From Nelumbo lutea (lineage: Eukaryota; Streptophyta; Magnoliopsida; Proteales; Nelumbonaceae): 64,000 nucleotides of DNA. The notes under the pieces were generated by a model. The model did not search any database. It was not told the DNA's origin and saw only the letters and a program-made list of their open reading frames with translations. The stretch lies in contig JAKGHH010000008.1 in the NCBI GenBank assembly GCA_022828595.1, forward strand, positions 3,160,728 to 3,224,727. Reading direction: 5' to 3'. A program made the translations under genes and the position numbers. Positions 1 to 55,547 of the stretch are shown here, piece after piece. The first letter of the stretch is position 1. Each line of letters starts with the position of its first letter.

Positions 1-44439
<44,439 letters not shown>

Positions 44440-44800
44440 GGATTCTGAAAGTTAGGGCCGAGGAAGATTCAAAGAGATAGATAGATAGGTGCACAGAAGA
44501 AAATCCAAGCTTTCTGTCTCGCCTGCGAATAGAAGCGATCAGCATAGAGAAAGAGAGAGTTCGTCAGACAACGGAACGCGAGGGAGACTGCGAAACCATG
44601 GTCGATTTGGATTTGGACTCGGAGATTGCCGAGTCCCAACTTCCCATTCCCGAAACGTGAACATGGCCAGTGGCATTAGCCATTAGGTAAGGGAATGGGC
44701 TTTTTCTTTGGCCCAACAAGATTTGATGCTCAATCCATCTATATGTCCTAATGGACCCATTGCCAACGGGGCTGGGCCTTTTCCTTTTCTTTTTTGTAGA
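44440..44800 (-). promoter_or_regulatory. CTR9 5' leader and probable promoter with TGGGCY (site II-like) motifs
   Basis: The sequence just upstream of the CTR9 ATG has a GATA/GA-rich leader (44480-44570). Three TGGGC(C/T) hexamers occur within about 85 bp: 44696-44701 (+), 44710-44715 (as GGCCCA on +) and 44773-44778 (+), some 255-340 bp upstream of the ATG. Such TCP-binding site II-like elements are typical of plant housekeeping promoters (known). No clear TATA box was seen. The transcription start is not determinable here. Confidence 0.4.
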
Positions 44801-45492
44801 TCTTTCTCGAGACTCCTTTTCGCTTCTCCAGCTCCAAGTAATCCTAGCATACTTTTGCTTCAGGTTTTATCAACGTATAAACAATTGCTTTAAGTTGTTA
44901 TTATATTAGTTATTAAACATCTCACGTATAATCGGGTTTAATGTGGTCAGACCTAATTTCTTGATGGGTCGATCATATACAACCAATTATTAATCGGATT
45001 GGGACCGGTACGCCCTGTCCCGAACCAGACTTGAACCATTGGCAGCTCTAGCCTCTAGCAACACAGTATTTCCACTAATCACCATAGCGAGGGCTACTTA
45101 ATTACTAATAGGGCGTCTTACCTTCAGCTTTACACATGCCAGCCCCAAGAAGAAAATTTTCTTTTCATCAAAAGCAATGTTTTCGAACTGTAATTGATCC
45201 AAATAGTCGAATCGTCTAAGCAGCTGGTTCTGTTTTACCCCAAACCTAATTTCTAGCTAAAAACCATTGAATTGGTCAATAATTTTTTGACTCGGGGAGT
45301 CAAATCATCAACCCATTCAACGGTTTTTTGCCTTTTTTCATCAAAACAGGCAATTCATTCGAATCGGATGGTCGAACTGCCAACCAGAAAACTGGTGGCC
45401 AAAATGGTTCCAGTTCCAGGTCAATTTTCAAAGCATTGATCAAAACCACCACATATGAGTTTACTTTATTGTCAGACCTTAAATGGGTAGAT
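44801..45492. other. Intergenic, upstream of CTR9 promoter
   Basis: No gene or defined repeat. Words such as GGATTGGGACCGGT and AATTGATCCAAATAG suggest degraded repeats. Confidence 0.4.
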
Positions 45493-45500
45493 CTGGTAGT

Positions 45501-45751
45501 TAAGGGTGTTAATGGACTAGTTTGGGATTGGATCCCATCCAAACCAAAATCAATTTGGACGGATTGGACGAACTAATAAGATATATTGAATTGGACCAAC
45601 TCAGAATTAATGGTCCAAAGTATTTATTGGATCGGATTGGACCTGGTCCATCCATAATGAAATCCAAAATATTTATTATTGGATTGGACCTGGTCCATTT
45701 GTAACGGATTCACGTTGGATTGGACCAAATCCAGTCCAATTGACACCCCTA
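45501..45751. mobile_element. hAT-like MITE (251 bp), TAGGGGTG-type ends
   Basis: Ends TAAGGGTGTTAATGGAC and GTCCAATTGACACCCCTA are imperfect inverted repeats. Flanks CTGGTAGT (45493-45500) and CTGATAGG (45752-45759) match at 6 of 8. The body repeats GGATTGGACCTGGTCCA-like words. Confidence 0.5.
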
Positions 45752-45923
45752 CTGATAGGGTAATACATTTATTTTGTTTGTAAATGCTTGTCTTATCTTT
45801 TATGAAATAGATCCAAATCAATTGAGGCTAATGGCATGGATCTTTGAGTGTTCACCGAATGTGTTTATAAGTGTCAGCGAAAAGAAACAGCAAGTGTTAG
45901 CGTTAGGGTTTTGCAAAGGAGTT

Positions 45924-47349
45924 ATGGCTAACACTGTCGGTGCTAGAAGGTGGCTCGAGAAACTTTGGGGATCACTCTCCAAGAGCTCGGGTTGGCTTGC
46001 TCGCTGAAAGACTCTTGGAAAACCTCATGAGAAGCGATGCGTTTAGGAAGGGTAGGGACTTTGGACCGGGCACAACAGAAGGTCGGGAGCTTCTAGGGAA
46101 CACTAAAGCTTGGCTTGATGCTTAGGTTGTGACCTTAAGTGGTGAGAACGCGGAGCCTCCCTTGGCCCATGTTCGGTCAGGGGTCCCCAACCCCAGTGGT
46201 ACCTCGAAGGGAGAGTCGAGTGGTAAGTAGGATGCAATGCAGAAGGAGGTTGAGACTGATAACTTTGACAAGGATAAGCAGCAGTCTCCCTATATTAAGC
46301 TCCTTAAAGCCAATGCGAACAGATCCCAGGACCAGTCTCTCTCCTACTTTGCCCCGGACTCCAGGGAAGGGGGAAAGGTTGCAAAGATTCAGGCCTCAGA
46401 CATGCAAACAGAAGTGGATCGTTGGTCAAATGCCTTAGTTGGCTTTGTCCTGGGGCCAAAACCCTCGTTCTTCACAATTCAGTGATTCGTTAAGAATAGG
46501 TAGAGGCAGTTTGGACATGTCAATTATTTTGCCCTAGACTCGGGGTACTTTGTCTTTAAATTCCAGGATCAATTCGGGAGTCAGAGTGCTATTGAATAGG
46601 GTTCCTGGATTGTGAACAAAGCACCAATGGTGCTGCGAGCATAGACCCCCGACGTCTCCATGGATAAGCTGGAACTTAAAGCATAGACCCCCGACGTCTC
46701 CATGGATAAGCTGGAACTTAAATCCATACCTCTATGGGTGAAGTTCCCTAGGTTGAAGCTCCACCTCTGGTCCGGGAACAAACTAAGTCAAGTGGCCAGT
46801 GTCCTAGGTAAACCAATTTGTTTTGAGTAGATGACAACGGAGAAATGGCGCCTCTACCTTGCCAAAGTGTGCATTGACATCCAGGTGGCTGATGGCCTCC
46901 CGGATGCTATTGTTATTGAAGATGAGTCGGGCCAGACATGGAGCCAGAGGGTCGAATATGAATGGAAACCGTTGGTTTGTTGAACATGCTCCCCCTTTGG
47001 GTACAGTTTGGAGAAATGTGGAGGAAACACAAGGAGCAGCTCTATAGGGATCCCCAAACGGGTGGGGAAACAAGCAAGGGTGCTGAGGGAGGGTTGGAAG
47101 GTGGTGGTATGGAATAAGGGAAAGGCAAAGATCGTTGTTCCTGAGGAAGTTAGTAGCTCCAGCAGTGAGGAAGGAGAGGTTAGGGAAGAGGAGTTTCCCA
47201 TCCAACCGGTGGTTTCTCCTCGGGTGGAGGTCAACACCCCTACGACAGAGAAGAACTCAAAGGGTGAGGACGTTTCCTTAAGACTCTGTAGTAGCCCTCT
47301 CCGTGGTACCCGCTTTCTCCATCTAACTCCAACCGTTTTGCCATTCTAG
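45924..47349 (+). pseudogene. LINE-B ORF1 (DUF4283-like, zinc knuckle)
   Basis: Starts near ATGGCTAACACTGTCGG (MANTVGARRWLEKLWGSL). Later: VDRWSNALVGFVLGPKPSFF (DUF4283-like), LWVKFPRLKLHLWSGNKLS, VCIDIQVADGLPDAIVIEDE, and a knuckle remnant YEWKPLVC...FGYSLEKC with a stop inside. A perfect 42-bp tandem duplication (46639-46680, 46681-46722) and several stops and frameshifts are present. Confidence 0.7.
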
Positions 47350-47512
47350 ATGACTTGGGCGAGCAATTCCAAGAGGAAGGGGTGGGAGGGTATCATGAAA
47401 ACACACCGCCCCATAGTGAGTTAAACTCATGGGAAGGAACCGGAGGGAGCTTAAGAGGTAGGAATAGGAGAGGAGGCAGGAGAAAGGGTAGCCCACTACC
47501 TAACCTTGCTTG

Positions 47513-50500
47513 ATGTCAATTGGCTATTGGAATATAAGGGGATTAAATTCCCTGGATAAGGAGCATGAGGTGCATCAATTTACCAGAAACCACAAATTAT
47601 TCATAACTGGTGTAGTAGAAACAAAAGTGAGAGAGGTCAATGCAAACCTAATCGCAGGTTTGGTTGAACGAGGCTGGAACCTAGTGGTGAATTATAACAA
47701 TGATCCTAGTGGAATAATCTGTGTGTTGTGGGTGGGATAGTGCTGTTTCAAAGCCCTCAATCATCAGTAGACCGCATCAAGTCATTAATTGCTCGGTAAA
47801 GCTTCAGGGGTCCTCCCCTAGTTGCTTCTTAGTGTCCTTCGTCTATGCCATAAACTTGGCAAGTGAAAGAGTTTCTCTATGGCAAGACCTAACTAGTTTT
47901 ACAGCTAATATTAGTCTCCCCCGGCTGGTTCTATAGGACTTCAACTCAGGCCTTTTTGTGGACGACAGACGGGGGGAGCGGGGCTACACAAAAATATGGT
48001 CTCAGAATTCTTTGACTGTGTGAGATTTGTTGGTGTTACTGACTTGGTGATAAGGAGTGAGGTTTACCTGGTCCAACCGTAGTAGGGGCGCCCATCGGGT
48101 GGAGACCAAGCTCGACAGAGCCCTAGTGAACTTTAACTGTATTAGGGACTTTATTGGTTCCATGGCTCAATTTCCCTTGCCAGGGATTTTTTATCATTCG
48201 CCCATAGTGGTGCACCTTAATGTAAATCAAACACATTAAAAATCTCCATTCAAATTTTGCAATTTTTGGACTAATCACCAAGATTTTCTTCGGGTGGTTG
48301 ATGAGGCCTGGAGTGCTCCTATCAGAGGTACAAGAATGGTTGTGGTGGTGACTAAGCTTAAGCAGGTGAAGGCTTCCCTCAAGGTATGGAGTAGGCAAGT
48401 ATTTGGCAGGCTTTCAGACCATGCGTTACATGCTCATAACAATCTGGATGTAATCCAATGCGCTTTAAGTTTTGATCTTGTAAACCAAACCCTTGCTTGA
48501 GAGGAAGAGGAAGCGAGAGAGAAAGTCCTTCAAACTGCGAAGATGGAAGAATCCCTCCTCCGCCAATAGTCGAGAGTAAAGTGGTTGACTGAAGGTGGCT
48601 CGAATGCCTCCTTCATCTTTCGATCAGTTTGTGCTAGAAGACACTGGAATGGTATTTCCTACATCCAGCTCGAAGGCTCCAACATAACTTGTTCCGATGA
48701 ACTTGGCATCAGAACAACAACTGTCTCATACTTAGAAAGTTTGCTTAACCAGTTGGAGACTCAACGATATTCCTCAAGCTTCCTTAGGCCTCGCTTTTGT
48801 CTCCCAATGGATCAGCGCTGTGCTTTGGGTGCCCCAGTCTTTAGGGAGGAGGTCTATTATGCAGTTATGGTCATGAGCAGTGACAAAAACCCAGGGCTGG
48901 ATGGGTTTAATGCTACCTTCCTCCAGAAAGCTTGGCCAATTGTGGGAAATGATGTGACCGAGGCAGTCCTTAGGGAAGTGAATTCTACCTTGATCTCCCT
49001 AATACCTAAGTCTGATTCATCGCTAACGCTTAATGATTTTTTGTCCTATATCAGTTTATAGCAAAAATCTTGACTAATTGGCTCCAATTGGTTGTCCCAA
49101 TATCATCTCCTGGAATCAACCTGCCTTCATCAAAGGGCGGAGAATTACTTACAACATACTCTTGGCCCATGAGATCCTACATGGTTACCATTTGAATGAA
49201 GGGAATCCCCGCATGAAACTAAAGATCGATTTGAGGAAGGCATATGATTATGTGGACTGGACGTTCCTTCTCCGAGTCATGCAGGGTGCAGGCTTCCCTA
49301 CCCATGTCGTGGAATGGTTCTACACGTGTTTTTCATCAACCAGCTTTTCTGTGGTTGTTAATGGTTCCCGGGAGGGTCATTTTGGAATTTCTCGTAGCCT
49401 TTGACAATGGGATCCCACCTCCCCCTACTTGTTTTTGTTGATTCTCCAAGTCCTTTCAGACCTTTTGGATGAGGCAACCACTGAGGGCTTCCTCCGTTTA
49501 CACCCTCGGTGTAAGTCTTCGATGGTAACACATTTGGCCTTTGCGGACGACTTGTTTATCTTCTTAGTAGCAGATCCCACCTCTACATTCAACCTCCACT
49601 TCATCTTGGACATGCTCTTTGAGGGGTCGGGTCTTCAGGTTAATAATGCTAAATCTCAAGTGTTCTTTTACTCTGTTAGTGAGGAAGATCATGTAACTAT
49701 CTTGAACACTCTGGGAATGTCTTCGGGAAGCCTCCCAATCATATACCTTGGTTTCCCCCTCACATCCACGAGACTCTTCTTCCTTTAATTAAAGAAATAG
49801 ACAACATGACACATTCTTGGAATAGTGAGTCCCTCTCGTATGCAGGCATATTGGAGCTCTTCCGCTCGGGGATCACGAGCAAGATTTTGTTCTGCTTGCC
49901 TATTTGCCTGCCAACGTGACAAATCTATTAAAGAAGCTTTGCTCGAAGTTTCTTTAGGTGGGGCCTGGTGGTACTGGTATACACAATGTGGGGTGGGACT
50001 CTTGCTGTATGCCTAAAGCTGAAGGGGGTCTTGGCCTTGGGAAAATAAGGGACTGGAACTCAGCTCTCTTCACAAAGCAGATATGGATGCTTACTTTGAA
50101 TGACTCTCCTTCCCTATGGACAAATTGGTTCACCACTAGATATCTCAACAGAAACTCTATTTGGACTCTTCCCATGCGAAGACACTGCTCTTGGGCTGTT
50201 ACAAGCATTCTCAAAACCAGAGACCTTGCCAAGCTTTGGATCCACCATGTCATTGCTGAGGGCAAAGATACCCTCTTTTTGGCTAGACTCGTGGCACCCT
50301 CGGGGTATCTTATGGGAGTCTCTAGGTCAGCCTCTACGATCTCTTGTTGCCCCCCACAAGCTAGATAAAGTCCCATATGTTGTTATAGACCGTCGCTAGG
50401 TTCCCCCAACCCTCATGTTCCATTGGATCCAGACTGGTGGGGAGAAACGGTTAACCTTTGAATCTTCGTCCAAGCTGAGACGGACAGAGTTATTTGGACC

Positions 50501-51590
50501 CCAAACTAGAAGCGTTGTTTCTTGACTAAGTATGCATGGGAATGCATCCGTCCAACTGATCTTCAACAGGACTGGGCCTCAATAGTTTGGTCTAAGGATA
50601 GGATCCCTCACCATGCTTTTATGCTGTGGCTTGCAATAAGGGGTGCCTTTCCACAAAAGATAGGCTTCGCAATCACGGTCTTCCTTTTGTTTCTCTTAGA
50701 TGCCTGCTATGCACAAAAGGGGAGGAATCCCATGATCACCTCTTCCTCTCTTGTGACTACACCAGCAATATTTGGCGAGCTATCTTGGCTAAGTGCAATT
50801 TGGTATGGATTAGGCAGGACTCATGGATCCGAGAAATCATCTGGTTCATACAACAAAGCAAAGCCTGAGGCCTTTTGAAACTTGCTCTTGATGCCACGAC
50901 ATATCAGATTTGGGCAGAAAGAAACAAGCGTTGTTTTCGGAATAAATCTTTATCATGGGATTTGGTTCTTTCTCATACTGTTACATGCATCTTAACTAAA
51001 GCTTGTAACAGGTCCAAGATTGGTCCTTGGTCCAAAGCTTATGCGAGTCTTCGAACCTAAATTGTTCCTCGCCCCAAGTGATGTCTTCGTCTTTATGCTG
51101 GATTTCCCCTTCAGCTGGTATGTCGTGTTTGAACACCGATGGAACCTTTTCTAGTTCTTGATGCGGCATGGGTTTCATCACCAAAGATGACAAGGGAATC
51201 CTCGTCATGGTTTATGCAGTGATGGTCCCTTCCGAGGGGATCGTAATCAACGAGTTTCAAGCCATCCTCATGGGTTTGAGAATAGCAAAGAGCTTGAAAC
51301 TTCATCGGATAAAGGTGCAAACCGACTCTTAGCTAGTGATCTCTCGCTTGAATGAGATGGACACTCCTTCGTGGAAAGCTTGGGAGTTGTTTGAGCAAAT
51401 CGGAGCAGTCACCCTCTCTTTTGAAATTATTTATTTTGTTGGGCTGCAATTTTTTTTGTCTGGGTTTTTTGAGTCTACAAATGAGGCTATATTGACCCCT
51501 TGTCTTTTCCTGATGAGCTCTCCCGGATTGTTTGGGGAGAGGCTCATGACTCACGGGAGGCTCGTTTGTAAATTTCTTCTCATCTAATAA
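47513..51590 (+). pseudogene. LINE-B ORF2: endonuclease, RT, zf-RVT, RNase H
   Basis: EN: MSIGYWNIRGLNSLDKEHE, with the catalytic ETK kept (VVETKV), FTWSNRSRGAHRVETKLDRA, but the SDH motif reads FYHSP (Asp lost). RT: NQPAFIKGRRITYNILLAHE, LKIDLRKAYDYVDWTFLLRV and an intact HLAFADDLFIFL (about 49530). zf-RVT: SKDRIPHHAFMLWLAIRGAF, CLLCTKGEESHDHLFLSC. RNase H at 51135-51420: LNTDG, INEFQAILMGLRIAKSLKLH, VQTDS. Stops and frameshifts occur at several points, e.g. inside the endonuclease (near 47736-47940) and RNase H. Confidence 0.85.
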
Positions 51591-51637
51591 ATGTTTCCAC
51601 TTTCCTATTCCAAAAAAAAAAGGCAAGGATCTTTGAG

Positions 51638-52801
51638 GATTTTAAATAATTTTCAGCCCAATAAGTATAATACAAAAATCAAGCATGATATTTAGCGAGA
51701 TTATCCACCAAAAGCATAAAGGCTCCATGTGGAAGCAATGTAAATAGAGTATAAATACAAATATGGAGTGCATTTTGGTTCATGCAAATGAAAATTTGGT
51801 TTATTTTATTGTCAAATGATTTTTGGTTATAATGGGTGCAAATGCAATACACTCTAAAGTTACATTTTTTTAAGCCCCAAGGCTGAATTCATTCACGAAT
51901 CATCAACATTATAAGTCACCAACAACATGAGGAAGTAAAAAACTAAGGGCAAACTTCCAAGAAAAGGACCCAACATTAGACTAGGCATGATGGGCTAAGA
52001 AGTGAACAAATGTGTTGCAAGGTCTTGGTGTATATGTGATAGCACTGCAAAGGAGAGAAATATGAAGGTTCCTGTAATTGGCAATGCAAGAACAGATGCG
52101 CCAAGGCATACTTAGTGACATGTCCAACAGTGGTTAGGAAAAACAAGAATTTGATAAATGGGATTCCAACTTCCCCCCTAATGCCCCTTTTAGCCATAAA
52201 AATTTCAACTTTCTCCCCACATAAATCTGAAAAAAGAATATGTGTTTCTTGGTCAATAGGGCATTTGGGGTTTTATGGCTAAATCCCATTTGATGTTTAG
52301 CCATAAGATTCCAACTTTTCAAATAAATAAAATAATGATTGTTTTAGCCATAAAAATAATGCTAGTGTGTTGGGGAAACAAGAATTTGTTGTTTCCCAAA
52401 TATCCCGTGTACAAAAATTCAAGTATTTTGTGATTTTTAGTGTTTATTTGGTAAATAGTGAAATCAAACAGTGGTTTCATGTACAATAAATGTCAACACC
52501 AATGTGGCACTGATGTGGTAGCATTTTTCAATAAACACCATTATTATTAGTTCAATAGAGATTCACTGTTTGTTTCTCTAGCATGTTCACTATCGTTGCC
52601 CAGAAAGTTGCAACTCTAGCTGGTTGGAAGAGAACTTAGAAAAAATTGAATTTCACCAGTGCAGTCTAAGACCATTAATAATTCATCAAAGGTTCACTCT
52701 TCGTTGAATAGAAGTGATCTTCAAGATACACATAATGTGTGATTCACCTAAATTATTATTATTAAACTAATGTGTTATTTCAAGGACAAACCCTTGACTT
52801 A
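51638..52801. other. Intergenic AT-rich sequence
   Basis: No coding homology. The words TTTTAGCCATAAAAATT and AGCCATAAGATTCCAACTTT recur between 52190 and 52350, possibly a small degraded repeat. Confidence 0.35.
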
Positions 52802-53492
52802 GGTGGCATTTGATAAATATTTGAAAAGTTAAAAGGATATTAAAAGTGTCTGAAATCTGAAAAAAGGTATACATGCTTTTCTACATTTTAAAAGATCTGA
52901 ATAGATAATGTTGTTTGTGTTGAATCAATTGTGTAACATCTAAAATTGCTTTGTTTTACTATTTCCCCCCTAGAACAAGCTATTTTGTAATTTTTAATGC
53001 AGTTAGTACTATTTCATATAAAATAATTTATCAAATTTAGAATAATATCAAAATTATACAAAAAATTAATAAAAATAATTAATGACTAATAAAAAATATT
53101 TAAAAATTAAAATTTAATAAAAAGTAATAAATAATTAAATAATTAATTATTTAATTATTTAATAATAAAAATTAATATGATTAAAATTTAATCAAATTAA
53201 AATAATTAATAAATTATTTAATTATTTAATTATTATTATTACTGAAATAACATGAATAAAAATAGTAAAATAAATAAAAATTGATAATAATTACTAAAAA
53301 TAATTAATAATTATAAATAACACAATAAAAAATAATAAAAATAATTAATCACTAATAAAAAATATTAATATGATTAAAATTTAGTAAAATCAATACAACC
53401 TAACCTATCTTCTTCATTTACCCTAATCTATTGTTCATCGTCTCATTGATTCGAATACAAACCATAGTTGTCACGACAGTTGCAGCGGGAAG

Positions 53493-53530
<38 letters not shown>

Positions 53531-53882
53531 CTGCTGTTGCAAGTTGTAGCGGCAATGGAGGGAAGTGGGAAGACAGGGGGGTGAGAGAGAGGGAACGAGA
53601 GCGAGAGAGTGGCGTTCTTCTTGGAGCTGCACTTCCTCCCTGAGAAAACACAAAAATGACTAGGGTTTTTTGGTTTGGGGTTAGTGAGGGGTAGTGCGTG
53701 TCATTTACAAAATATTGGAAGGGTAGCTTTGACTATGCACTGTAGCTGGCCCAAGGTCTAAGGCTTTCAGATCTGAAAACAACATTCAGATCAAGTTTAA
53801 GAGGTAAAACCAAACAAGTGTGATGGTCTGAAAAGTAGCATTTTCAAATTCAGACCTTTGAAATATGCAATCAAACACCACC
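52802..53882. mobile_element. Harbinger/Tourist-like MITE (1,081 bp), TSD TTA, A/T-rich core
   Basis: Ends GGTGGCATTTGATAAATATTT and the complement of GGTGGTGTTTGATTGCATATTT are imperfect inverted repeats. TTA flanks both sides (52799-52801, 53883-53885). The core 53000-53390 is nearly all A/T (AATAATTAAT words), followed by an (AC)n run (about 53496-53526) and GA-rich sequence. No transposase. Confidence 0.55.
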
Positions 53883-53885
53883 TTA

Positions 53886-54683
53886 ACCTTTGTCTTTTTA
53901 AGAAAAAGGATGTTTTGGTTTATTAGTGATCCAGGACCCACTTAGTAAGCAAAAGCCACTAGAAACCCCATAATGATCGAATTATGTTATATCTCCATAC
54001 AAGAAATCGCCATAATGGGAAAAAAAAAAACTTATTTAAAAGCAAGAATCAAAGTATAGTATTCAATATCATATTGATAAGCTTTAATATTATTTTGATA
54101 CAGACAAAAATATACTTTGAAAATTTATGATATACGCTTATTCAAATGGGAATTCCAATCCAATTCAATTATCAAGGTAATTAAACAGAATCCAATCGGC
54201 TTAATTATGTGGTTGAATACTTGAATATAAGCCGAGCACAATCTAATTCGATACGACATGGTTCACAAATATTGCAAGTATAGACATTAACATCCATATA
54301 AAATTGAAATGTTATTAATTTATTATATGGTAATAAACAGTATGAAAGTTACTTAGTACCATGAAGTATTATGATCTTTTAAATTCAATATATTAACAAA
54401 TCCATTGATTAATCATCTTGCCAATGAACGTATAGATTATAGAGGAGGAAGGGTGGAGGTGTTTAGCTCTAGATTATTCCTCAATTTCTTTGAAAGTTTG
54501 TTGTTGCTTAAATAAGTAAGCTTAAAGTATCGAAAACGTAAGGAGTATCGAAAAGTCAATTTTAAGAGATATATCGGAATAAGCTTTAGATATGTATAAA
54601 TACGGATGAAAAATCAAAATACGTATCAATATAATAGAAAAATCAAATAGATCCTAAAAAATATATTAATAAATGTAAACTCA
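53886..54683. other. Intergenic AT-rich sequence left of the Tat element
   Basis: Contains scattered AGTATCGAAAA/ATACGTATCAATA words like those at 5340-5560 and 26450-26530, so probably remains of that repeat type. No gene seen. Confidence 0.35.
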
Positions 54684-55462
54684 TGAAGGAAGATTTGGCC
54701 CGACCTCGTAATCACTCGACACGTGGCAAAGGCAACAGCTCAGCATGACAGCACGCCCAAGACGGGAGCTCCGAAAGGAGGAACCAGCGGTCCGAACACC
54801 CTAGAAGGAGCCTGAACTCCCCGTAAGGAGCCTAAGCTCTCCCTTGAGCCCCGAACCTTACAAGCACAAAGGGCAACTACCCGAATTGGCCTACCCCATG
54901 GCAGTTCGGGACACACATTTATCCGAACTCAAGACTTCACCCCGCTCACCACTCCAGCACTTCGCTTCCAGGATACCAAACTAAACAACCGTACCACGCC
55001 TGACACTAAGGAAGTCCATACCTAGGGGCGGCGCACCTGACTGACTTGGGATCTGACGCTTGACAGTCGTACTCCAACGGCCACCTGCCACCGCCACCTG
55101 CTACCGCCATCTCCAGTCACAGAGACGGCTCCAACAAAGAGAGCAGTGGCAATTCTGTCCCAGCAGAGGTGATGACACCCGAATTGGCAGGAGCACAGAG
55201 ATAATCATACTCAACCTGACAGAAGCTTAAGAGTGAGTGCGCGAGGTGGTTATAAAAGGCTCCCAGCCCCCCAAGAATGAGGTATGTGAACTTTGCGCCA
55301 TCTGGTTTTATGTTGCCTTTGAGAGAATTCTAACTTGAGCTTCGGAGCAATCTCACCGGGTTCCCCTCGGAGTTTCCTCATCTTCTCTGTTATAGGTTCC
55401 CTGTAGCTCCATTTAGAGGCAAGGTCGTTGACAGCTAGGACCGGCCGGATTGCGCACCATCA
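54684..55462 (+). repeat. Tat element 5' LTR (779 bp)
   Basis: It begins TGAAGGAAGATTTGG and ends GCACCATCA, followed after 2 nt by the primer-binding site. A TATA box (TATAAAAG, 55251-55258) lies within. A 5' flank ACTCA is a possible TSD half; the other half is outside. Confidence 0.65.
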
Positions 55463-55464
55463 AT

Positions 55465-55481
55465 TGGCGTCGTCTGTGGGA
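55465..55481 (+). other. Primer-binding site
   Basis: TGGCGTCGTCTGTGGGA follows the LTR end. It is one base from the TGGCGCCGTCTGTGGGA wording common in plant gypsy elements (from memory). Confidence 0.55.
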
Positions 55482-55547
55482 TATGCTTCTAAAATCCCCC
55501 CTCTAAAACTCTCATAACCTCTTCTTCTTCCAAAAACCCCAACACTC

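Larger units (their letters stand above)
45849..51621 (+). mobile_element. Full-length LINE (family B) with 16-bp TSD, upstream of CTR9
   Basis: GGCATGGATCTTTGAG (45833-45848) and GGCAAGGATCTTTGAG (51622-51637) flank the element with one mismatch. The 3' end carries A10 (51612-51621). The 5,773-bp body holds ORF1, then ORF2 with endonuclease, RT, zf-RVT and RNase H. The proteins differ clearly from LINE-A. Points away from CTR9; its 5' end is 1.4 kb upstream of the CTR9 ATG. Confidence 0.88.

Noticed and set aside
44489..44686. Small plus-strand ORF divergent to CTR9
   Set aside because: Arg/Ser-rich low-complexity sequence within the CTR9 leader, no family recognised, no start context; more likely chance.
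53431..53653. ORFs of ~60-77 residues on both strands
   Set aside because: They are translations of the AC/GA microsatellite inside a MITE (His-Thr and Cys-Val runs).
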